This document shows positions 54,152 through 61,371 of a stretch of 64,000 nucleotides of DNA, one piece after another (the first letter of the stretch is position 1; every line of letters starts with the position of its first letter). The position numbers were made by a program, and so were the translations under genes. The notes under the pieces are model-generated. The model did no database searches. It was not told the origin of the DNA and saw only the letters and a list, made by a program, of their open reading frames with translations. Location: positions 1-64,000 of the forward strand of contig NZ_KB898328.1 of assembly GCF_000377625.1 (NCBI RefSeq), in the 5' to 3' direction. This DNA is from Prevotella veroralis DSM 19559 = JCM 6290 (GTDB lineage Bacteria > Bacteroidota > Bacteroidia > Bacteroidales > Bacteroidaceae).

Positions 54152-56524
54152 ATGAACAAGATTATAAGTAAGAAGCAGTTTTCTGAGAAGGTGTTTTGTA
54201 TTGAAGTAGAGGCACCACTCATAGCTCGTAGTTGTCGACCGGGCAACTTTATCATCGTACGTGTTGATCATCACAGTGAGAGAGTACCATACACCATAGC
54301 CAAAGCTGACACCCAGAAGGGCACGTTGACAATGGTTATTCAAGAGGTGGGACGCTCTTCGACGAAGCTTTGCCAACTAAAGGTTGGAGATGAGATAGTC
54401 GATATTGTCGGTCCTTTGGGCACCCCTTCTCGCATTGAGAAATATGGTACAGTCGTATGTGCGGGAGGTGGTATTGGCATTGCAGCGATACTCCCCATCC
54501 TCACAGCTCTTAAGCAAGCTGGCAACAAGGTAATATCTGTTTTGGCTGGAAGAAGCAAGGAACTTGTTATCATGGTGGACGATGTTCGACAGTACTCAGA
54601 CGAGGTGATCATCATGACGGATGATGGTTCTTATGGTGAGAAGGGCGTTGTCACGGTGGGAGTCGAGCAGGTGATTCAACGTGAGCATGTCGATAAGGTG
54701 TTGGCGATTGGACCTCCTATTATGATGAAATTCACCTCACTCTTGGCAAAGAAATACGGCATTCCGAACGATGTATCACTGAATACTATCATGGTAGATG
54801 GCACTGGTATGTGTGGTGCTTGTCGATTGACTATTGGTGGAAAGACCAAGTTTGTCTGTATTGACGGACCAGAGTTTGACGGCGACTTAGTCGATTGGGA
54901 CGAGATGTTTAAGCGTATGGGCACCTTCAAGGAGATTGAGGCTAAGGACATGGCAGTGCCTAATCCAGCTGATAAGAAGGGTTCCGACCATTCTAGCTCG
55001 TCTATTAATAATGTAGGAGATGAGGCTTCTGCGGATAGTGCAAAATCATCTTCTATCGACAAAAACAACGTTTCCACCGATGAAGCAAACGAACCCGAAG
55101 AGGTTTGGCGCAAGGCTCTTCGCAAGGAGTTGAAGCCTAAGGAGCGTACAGCCATCCCTCGTGTGCAGATGCCGGAACTTGATCCTGCCTATCGTGCAAC
55201 GACCCGTTTGGAGGAAGTGAATATCGGTTTGACACCCGAAATGGCTATACAAGAGGCGAAGCGATGCCTCGATTGCCCGAAACCAACGTGTGTGGAAGGG
55301 TGCCCAGTGGGTATTCATATCCCCGACTTCATCAAACATATAGAGCATGGAGACTTCCTTCAGGCAGCCAGTATACTAAAGGAAACATCGGCATTGCCCG
55401 CTGTTTGCGGTCGTGTATGCCCACAGGAAAAGCAGTGCGAGAGCCGTTGTATCCATCTAAAGATGAATTCGCCCGCTGTAGCTATTGGTTATCTCGAGCG
55501 TTTCGCAGCCGACTATGAGCGTGAGAGTGGGCAGATGACCTTGCCAAAAGTAGCCCCCTTGAATGGTATCAAGGTAGCTGTTGTGGGTTCAGGACCATCT
55601 GGTTTGAGCTTTGCAGGCGATATGGTAAAGCGTGGATATGAGGTTTATGTGTTCGAAGCATTGCATGAGATCGGTGGCGTACTCAAGTATGGTATCCCCG
55701 AGTTCCGCCTCCCTAACAGGATAGTAGATGTAGAGATTGAGAACCTCCGACGTATGGGTGTCCACTTCCAAACAGACACGATTGTGGGCAAGACCATCAG
55801 TATTGACGAGTTGAAAGAACATGGTTTTAAAGGCATCTTTGTCGGTTCCGGAGCTGGCTTACCGAACTTTATGGGCATTGAAGGAGAGAACTCTATCAAC
55901 ATACTCTCCAGTAACGAATACCTCACGAGAGTAAACCTCATGGATGCAGCTAACCCCGAAACGGACACGCCGATCATAATAGGTAAGAAGGTTCTCGTTA
56001 TAGGAGGAGGCAACACAGCGATGGACTCCTGCCGTACAGCTAAGCGTCTTGGGGCAGATGTGACATTGGTATACAGACGTTCAGAAGCAGAGATGCCTGC
56101 ACGACTGGAGGAGGTGAAACACGCCAAAGAAGAGGGTGTCCATTTCCTCACGTTACATAATCCTCAATCGTACAAAGCCGATGAGAAGGGTCGCGTCTGT
56201 GCTGCGGTATTGGATGTGATGAGGCTTGGTGAGCCTGATGCCAGTGGGCGTCGACGTCCAGAGGTAACGGGCGAGACGGTGACAGTGGAGTGCGATCAAG
56301 TGATTGTGGCAGTAGGAGTTTCACCGAATCCATTGGTTCCGAAGTCTATCGAAGGGCTTGAGTTAGGTCGTAAGAACACGATAGTTGTCAGCGACCAGAT
56401 GCAGAGTTCGCGCCCAGAGATATATGCCGGTGGTGACATTGTACGTGGTGGTGCGACCGTTATCCTCGCTATGGGCGATGGCAGAAGGGCTGCTGCAAGC
56501 ATGGATAAGAGCCTCTCGTTGTAA
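54152..56524 (+). CDS. Fused NfnA-NfnB/GltA-type NADPH oxidoreductase
   Basis: A 790-residue fusion. Residues 1-275 are a ferredoxin-NADP reductase-like subunit with FAD- and NAD-binding blocks (RVPYTIAKAD, CAGGGIGIAAILPIL) and a [2Fe-2S]-type GTGMCGACRLT...CIDGPEFDGD. Residues about 275-325 are a Ser/Asp-rich linker. Residues about 325-790 are the glutamate synthase small-subunit-like part, with Cys clusters CLDCPKPTCVEGCP and CGRVCPQEKQCESRC, then FAD GSGPSGLSF and NADPH GGGNTAMD. The separate subunits form NfnAB, which couples NADH, ferredoxin and NADP. Annotation as glutamate synthase alone would mislead, because no large subunit is nearby. Confidence 0.88.
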   Translation: MNKIISKKQFSEKVFCIEVEAPLIARSCRPGNFIIVRVDHHSERVPYTIAKADTQKGTLTMVIQEVGRSSTKLCQLKVGDEIVDIVGPLGTPSRIEKYGTVVCAGGGIGIAAILPILTALKQAGNKVISVLAGRSKELVIMVDDVRQYSDEVIIMTDDGSYGEKGVVTVGVEQVIQREHVDKVLAIGPPIMMKFTSLLAKKYGIPNDVSLNTIMVDGTGMCGACRLTIGGKTKFVCIDGPEFDGDLVDWDEMFKRMGTFKEIEAKDMAVPNPADKKGSDHSSSSINNVGDEASADSAKSSSIDKNNVSTDEANEPEEVWRKALRKELKPKERTAIPRVQMPELDPAYRATTRLEEVNIGLTPEMAIQEAKRCLDCPKPTCVEGCPVGIHIPDFIKHIEHGDFLQAASILKETSALPAVCGRVCPQEKQCESRCIHLKMNSPAVAIGYLERFAADYERESGQMTLPKVAPLNGIKVAVVGSGPSGLSFAGDMVKRGYEVYVFEALHEIGGVLKYGIPEFRLPNRIVDVEIENLRRMGVHFQTDTIVGKTISIDELKEHGFKGIFVGSGAGLPNFMGIEGENSINILSSNEYLTRVNLMDAANPETDTPIIIGKKVLVIGGGNTAMDSCRTAKRLGADVTLVYRRSEAEMPARLEEVKHAKEEGVHFLTLHNPQSYKADEKGRVCAAVLDVMRLGEPDASGRRRPEVTGETVTVECDQVIVAVGVSPNPLVPKSIEGLELGRKNTIVVSDQMQSSRPEIYAGGDIVRGGATVILAMGDGRRAAASMDKSLSL

Positions 56525-57308
56525 TTCAAAATTCATAATTCACAATTCAAAATTATGATTAGTTCGAGTTGACGAGTTGATAGTTGACGAGTTAACAAGT
56601 TGTTAGCAAAGATGGTTTGTATATTCTCTTGTACCTTTAGGTACTCTGTGTACAGCACGTATCTACTATATCTGTGACATCTGTGATTAAATTCTTCACA
56701 AGGAAGAAATGGTTAAACGATTCTTTGCCGGAGCATTTTTAACACAGAATACACGGATGGCACGAAGCCGCAAGGCGACACAGAGTTCCTAAAGGAACAT
56801 GGGAATCCACAGAAGCGGATGCCCACGTACAATTCAAAATTCAAAGTTCAAAATTCAAAATTATGATTAGGTAGAGTGGACGAGTGGACTGGTTGACAAG
56901 TAAACAAGTTATTTGTTCTGTGGAATAGAGTACCACAAAGTAGGGACAGACGCCTTCGTCTGTCCGCTCCAACATTCCACGTTACATTACAAGAAGCCTC
57001 CCTTATGCGGACAGACGAGGGCGTCTATCCCTACTTTGTGGCATCCCTTTGGATGGAAAGAACTATTCAAATAGGTTATCATTAGGCGCTCCTCCCCTTG
57101 GGGGAGGCTGGGAGGGGTTTCCAGACGAGGGCGTCTGTCCCTACAGGTTGGCATTATCATTAATTAAAGGAACGCCCTCTTCGCTTTGAAGAGGGCGTCT
57201 CCTTGCCATGAAAAGGGCGTCTCTTCACATCGAAGAAACGCCCTCTTTGTTGGCAGATGGTACTATCCACTCCCCTCTCCATTCGGAGAGGGGCTGGGGG
57301 AGAGGCCT
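56525..57308 (-). repeat. Repeat cluster R8 (A'-A'-T'-110-H'-P')
   Basis: A reverse A module (56525-56610) is followed by a stretch shared with R4 (56738-56940), including a second A module. Then come a REPIN (56940-57034), one reversed 110-bp unit (about 57035-57144, GTAG palindrome outward), the H module at about 57165-57250 and the P palindrome ending near 57303. P ends 10 bp from the stop codon of the convergent peptidase C69 gene. Confidence 0.87.
56940..57034. repeat. REPIN-like inverted pair, interior type 2
   Basis: GTAG/CTAC ends and palindromes, with single changes in each arm. The interior is the reverse complement of that at 43002. Confidence 0.85.
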
Positions 57309-57312
57309 TTCC

Positions 57313-58950
57313 TTACTTTGTTGGTACAGCATATTTATCGCCAGTCTGCTTGACGATCTCATGCTTCATATAGTCACTATAACCTGGACGAGCCACACGC
57401 TCACCAAGACCAGTTGGTGTTTTGAGGAACTTACCATCCTTTTCTGGCTTCACAGCCATATCGTTGTACTTCACAATCAGGTAGATGGCGAGCTGCTTCC
57501 AACGGGCAAGCATTTCGTTACTCTTCTGTATGGAGTAGTCGTTAAGATACTTCACTGCAGCCGACTTATCCGTCTTGTACAGGCTAAGAGCCTTTGCTTC
57601 CACCTCTGGTTGGGCTGCGAAATAAGCGTTCTCAAGCGAATCGCGCACCGCTTTCAGCGATGGGAAGAGCTGCGAATAACGTGGGTAAACCATGTTACTT
57701 ACCCAGTTGCAAACCCAGAAAGCATTCTTATCTGAGAAGGTAACAGCGTCTGCGCCAGGTGTATCGAAGCACTCTGCACGCTCCGTATTACTACAATAGA
57801 TAGGCACATAAGCTATCATATTGCCATCGTCGTTACCGAACCATAGGATTCCACCAAGCTCTCTTGGTAACCATGAACGGAGCTGTGCTACATAGGAGAA
57901 ACCCGTCTGCTGGGTAGACGTTGGACGCTCGTTGAAATACTTCTTACCGTCAACCTCGTATTGAAGAGGGGTTGGACGATAAGGACAATCCCAGTTTCCT
58001 TGTGCTATATCATGGTCTAATGAGAGTGGAGTACCCTCATAGTGATCACGCATACAAGCCTCCATTATAGCGACATCGAGCTTCTTGTCTGGTACAATCC
58101 ATAGTGGCATGTCTTCGGCGTTGGCGTCTTTTCCGAGTGCCCAAGGCAACCAGTGCGACATATCTTTGAAGTGATTAAAGTAGCTCCAAACGCGTGCATC
58201 GCACCAACGACGCCCTCCGAAGTTGGGCTTTGCATACACCATTTTCCAGTTAAAATCCTTATCCTTTCCAGTAAACCAGCCTTTTGAACGTGCGAAACTA
58301 ATGCAGTTTTTAGACGTGATGACCTCTGTTGGATAAGTAGAAAATTGCCCAATGCGACTCTGGTTGGCGTGAGCTGAAATCATCCCATCGGGTATGCGCA
58401 CTGCAACCCATACCACTTTCTGCTTCTTATCACCGCCACATCCTTGCATCTCAAGCAACCACACTTCGTTAGGATCAGCTATTGTGAAGGTCTCACCCTC
58501 GGAGTTGTAACCGTAAGTCTCAGCCAGTGTCGTCATCACCTTGATAGCTTCTCTTGCCGTCTTACTGCGTTGTAAGCCTAAATACATCAGTGATCCGTAA
58601 TCGATAATGCCGTTTTTATCCACCATCTCTTCGCGTCCGCCGTAGGTAGTCTCACCTATGCTGACCTGGTATTCATTGATATTTCCGATGACATTGTAGG
58701 TTACTTGCGCCTCAGGAATATACCCGTGGCTCTCGTGCGTGTCGTAATCAATGATCTCACGACGCGCATCTTTGGCATGAGAACCAGCCGGATAATGACA
58801 TAAGTTAGTAAACAAGCCGTAATCATCAGCATTGTAAGTAACGAGGACGGAACCGTCCTTTGTTGCGCCCTTAGTGGCTATGAAGTTCGTACACGCATAG
58901 GTGTATGACATCATAAAAAGCATTGCGAGCGTTGCAAATGACTTCTTCAT
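57313..58950 (-). CDS. Peptidase C69 (dipeptidase) family protein
   Basis: This is a predicted secreted dipeptidase of the Ntn-hydrolase type. A signal peptide ends YTYA, leaving the catalytic Cys20 at the mature N-terminus (CTNF), as the family requires. Typical blocks are GATKDGSVLVTYNADDYG, IGETTYGGREEM near residue 100, EVWLLEMQGCGGD near 165, and AHANQSRIGQF. The 545-residue length is normal for the larger Bacteroidota members. It may act on peptides brought in by other systems. It is separated from the next gene upstream by 36 bp and may be co-transcribed with it. Confidence 0.92.
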   Translation of the reverse strand: MKKSFATLAMLFMMSYTYACTNFIATKGATKDGSVLVTYNADDYGLFTNLCHYPAGSHAKDARREIIDYDTHESHGYIPEAQVTYNVIGNINEYQVSIGETTYGGREEMVDKNGIIDYGSLMYLGLQRSKTAREAIKVMTTLAETYGYNSEGETFTIADPNEVWLLEMQGCGGDKKQKVVWVAVRIPDGMISAHANQSRIGQFSTYPTEVITSKNCISFARSKGWFTGKDKDFNWKMVYAKPNFGGRRWCDARVWSYFNHFKDMSHWLPWALGKDANAEDMPLWIVPDKKLDVAIMEACMRDHYEGTPLSLDHDIAQGNWDCPYRPTPLQYEVDGKKYFNERPTSTQQTGFSYVAQLRSWLPRELGGILWFGNDDGNMIAYVPIYCSNTERAECFDTPGADAVTFSDKNAFWVCNWVSNMVYPRYSQLFPSLKAVRDSLENAYFAAQPEVEAKALSLYKTDKSAAVKYLNDYSIQKSNEMLARWKQLAIYLIVKYNDMAVKPEKDGKFLKTPTGLGERVARPGYSDYMKHEIVKQTGDKYAVPTK

Positions 58951-58986
58951 AAGCTGTAGTTTTTATGTTTTTAATCTGTTCAAAGG

Positions 58987-59193
58987 TTATTCTATGGGTG
59001 TATTATGTCGATAGGCACGGAGAATCCCATCGCTGTCTTTGCGCACATCAATCGTTCCGCTCATCCATTCTGTCATAGCCTCTTCGTGTGTGAAGGGATA
59101 TATCTCCGTGACAACTCCAGCCTCGATGACAACGATTCCTTGCTCGATTGTCTCGTTGGGAGTGTGGATGAAGTTAGCTGCTATGCGTCGCAT
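58987..59193 (-). CDS. Small conserved-type protein of unknown function
   Basis: The 68-residue protein starts MRRIAANFIHTPNETIEQG and continues with IVVIEAGVVTEIYPF. The ATG lies 10 bases after the stop of the DUF4296 gene, and the codon use is gene-like. The start resembles the N-terminal strand pair of amidohydrolase-type enzymes, but the catalytic part is absent, so no function can be assigned. It belongs to the lspA operon by spacing. Confidence 0.65.
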   Translation of the reverse strand: MRRIAANFIHTPNETIEQGIVVIEAGVVTEIYPFTHEEAMTEWMSGTIDVRKDSDGILRAYRHNTPIE

Positions 59194-59203
59194 CTATTCA
59201 AGT

Positions 59204-60187
59204 TTATCGTGTCCTCTTTACGGGTAAGCCCCTTTCACGCATAGCATCAGTGGGTGTGCGAGGTGGACGGTCACCTTGTGCTGGTGCCGAACTGGGGTTT
59301 ACTGGTGTTCCACCGATCGTTCTTATCGGGTCAGAAGTATTCGTTGAGTCGCCTGAATTGACGTTCTCTTGCTTGCGAACGTGCATTCGGACGAGTTGAA
59401 TGTTATTAAGAATTAACATCTTAAAGGTGGTAGTTGGCTCTTGACCCTTTAGCATCATGAAGTAGCCACGGATGTTTTTTATCCGTAAAGAGTCGCCCCC
59501 GTCCACCATAAGTGTTTGATGAGAATCAGAGGAGATATGCGTGTATTGCGTTGTAATACTATCGTTGGTGAAAGTGACCGCCATAACAATTACGGCATCG
59601 CGTGCGCCATCTTGTATGATAAACTGCGAATCGAAATTGAGCATTAAGCGGTCGCCTTTGTGGAAGGCTGTATCTGCTTTGATCTCAAAAGTTTCTTTGT
59701 TGACAGGTGCGTAAGGGGAGAGAATGAGCGAGCGACCGCCTTTCCATATATCAGTAGTGTCTCCTTTGGAGGTGATAGCGCCGTATTGTGATAGTTCAGA
59801 CTCCGATGCGCCCTCTGCACGAGCTTGGTCTTCAAGACGCTTGGAGATGTCTACATACATGTCATGAAGATGTTCGGTGTGACGCATGTAATACTTCAGA
59901 GAGTTATCAAACTGCGCCTCCGTCACATCGTACTTCTTCATTACTGCCAGCTTATAAGCCTTTGCTTTCGCCGCAGAAGTATTACTATTATTTGCCATCG
60001 CCATCGCTATGTGATAGTCATACAGTATGTCTTCCATCTTCGATGGCTGTATGTATTCGGATGGAATAGATGGTTTACAACCCACAAAAAAGGTTGTGAG
60101 TAGTAATCCACAAAGTATTGTTAACAAGCGAGTTGTATATTTCTCTCTCATTCTAAATAGTGTCTTTATCCTCTCAAAACTCCTCAT
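59204..60187 (-). CDS. DUF4296 lipoprotein
   Basis: The signal ends FFVGC. The true start is either ATG 60187 or 60151 (MREKYTTRLL, the better signal). The DUF4296 domain is at about 50-145: MEDILYDYHIAMAMANNSNTSAAKAKAYKLAVMKKYDVTEAQF, then YYMRHTEHLHDMYVDISKRLEDQ. The rest is beta-rich and ends with a Pro/Arg-rich tail. In Bacteroidales, members of this family are usually encoded beside lspA, as here. Its function is unknown. Confidence 0.85.
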   Translation of the reverse strand: MRSFERIKTLFRMREKYTTRLLTILCGLLLTTFFVGCKPSIPSEYIQPSKMEDILYDYHIAMAMANNSNTSAAKAKAYKLAVMKKYDVTEAQFDNSLKYYMRHTEHLHDMYVDISKRLEDQARAEGASESELSQYGAITSKGDTTDIWKGGRSLILSPYAPVNKETFEIKADTAFHKGDRLMLNFDSQFIIQDGARDAVIVMAVTFTNDSITTQYTHISSDSHQTLMVDGGDSLRIKNIRGYFMMLKGQEPTTTFKMLILNNIQLVRMHVRKQENVNSGDSTNTSDPIRTIGGTPVNPSSAPAQGDRPPRTPTDAMRERGLPVKRTR

Positions 60188-60203
60188 TCAACACTCCTAA
60201 CTC

Positions 60204-60842
60204 CTAACTTCTCTCCGGTTTCCAACCGTTGAAGTCCTTTCTAAAAAACAGTAGAATGGTGATGACACCCACGCTTATGCAGGCATCAGCAAAGTTGAAG
60301 ACAGGGGAGAAGAAGACGAATGATTCGCCTCCACAAAACGGCATCCAGTCAGGGAAGGTACCGGTGAAGAGGGGGAAATAAAACATATCAACTACCTTGC
60401 CCATAAGCATTGGTGCGTACCCTTCTCCCCATGCTGTAAGAGTTGAAGGAACGGCTCCCTCTATATAATAAGGTGTAGAGGCAGTGAAGATCTGACCATA
60501 TATCAACGAGTCGAAGATATTGCCTGCTGCACCTGCACATATCATCGATAACACGACAATATACGCCGTTCTCGCTCCCTGCTGGATGCGATTTCTGATA
60601 TACCATATCAATCCAATGACTGCGAAGATACGGAAGAGACTGAGGAACAACTTGCTTCCGAGCTCCATTCCCCATGCCATACCATTGTTCTCAACAAACT
60701 CTATCTGGAACCAATCAAATATATGAATTGACTCGCCTAAGGTCATGTTTAGCTTGACAGCTAACTTAATGATTTGATCGATGATAAGCAACGATACAAT
60801 CAGAGAAGCAGCCATCAAGCCCTTTTTCTTATTACTATTCAT
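60204..60842 (-). CDS. lspA: Lipoprotein signal peptidase LspA
   Basis: LspA cuts signal peptides of lipoproteins after lipidation, in the inner membrane. The 212-residue protein has four membrane segments and both catalytic Asp motifs: GAAGNIFDSL near residue 110 and FNFADACI near 185. An inserted loop between them (about 115-175) makes it longer than the enterobacterial enzyme, as usual in Bacteroidota. Its ATG shares one base with the stop of the DksA-like gene (TAATG), indicating translational coupling. It is essential for the many lipoproteins in this window. Confidence 0.95.
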   Translation of the reverse strand: MNSNKKKGLMAASLIVSLLIIDQIIKLAVKLNMTLGESIHIFDWFQIEFVENNGMAWGMELGSKLFLSLFRIFAVIGLIWYIRNRIQQGARTAYIVVLSMICAGAAGNIFDSLIYGQIFTASTPYYIEGAVPSTLTAWGEGYAPMLMGKVVDMFYFPLFTGTFPDWMPFCGGESFVFFSPVFNFADACISVGVITILLFFRKDFNGWKPERS

Positions 60843-61225
60843 TAATGATGTTTATTAGCTTCCTTGGATGCTACACTTAGTGTTGCATGAGGGACAACAC
60901 GCAGTCGTTCTTTCGGAATAAGCTCTCCTGTGATTCGATCTATACCATAGGTCTTATTGTCGATACGCACGAGTGCGGCTTGAAGACCCTTTATGAACTT
61001 CTGTTGACGCTGTGCCATCTGCACGAGTTCTTCCTTTGTTTGATTCGAACTACCCTCTTCTAATGCCTTATAAGTGGGTGATGTGTCATTGACGTCATTA
61101 GTGTTCTTGTTTGTAAGAATCTTCATCGTCTCTTCGTAATCAGACTTAGCTATGGCTAATTTGTTGTTTACTATAGCGCGAAACTCCTCGAGTTCCTCAT
61201 CGCTATAACGCTTCTTTGTCTCCAT
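60842..61225 (-). CDS. DksA/TraR-like protein without zinc-finger cysteines
   Basis: The 127-residue protein has an N-terminal coiled-coil (YSDEELEEFRAIVNNKLAIAK) and the C-terminal DksA/TraR block YGIDRITGELIPKERLRVVPHATLSV near residue 92-117. The usual zinc Cys are absent: YGIC becomes YGID, and no Cys is present in the whole protein. It may work as a structural DksA-like regulator of RNA polymerase without zinc. It lies between ileS and lspA, a common order in Bacteroidales. Confidence 0.88.
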   Translation of the reverse strand: METKKRYSDEELEEFRAIVNNKLAIAKSDYEETMKILTNKNTNDVNDTSPTYKALEEGSSNQTKEELVQMAQRQQKFIKGLQAALVRIDNKTYGIDRITGELIPKERLRVVPHATLSVASKEANKHH

Positions 61226-61371
61226 AAGGAATAAAGTGAATTAGGTTATTAAACATTATTTGAGATATAGTGAGGTAGGATTTGAAGTCCCGAGAGGGGA
61301 TGGTTGCACGGTTGGTACAGCCATCCCGTCAGACTTCTGGGCATCCCTAAGGGTGCACCCCACTATGTTTT

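Noticed and set aside
54152..56524. Annotation as simple glutamate synthase small subunit (gltD)
   Set aside because: The N-terminal 275 residues are a ferredoxin-NADP reductase-type subunit and no large subunit is present, so an NfnAB-type fusion fits better.
7920..57308. CRISPR array as an explanation for the regularly spaced palindromes
   Set aside because: The spacing is variable, the repeats are inverted as well as direct, the modules differ, and no cas gene is visible. The 110-bp arrays have conserved, not unique, content between palindromes.
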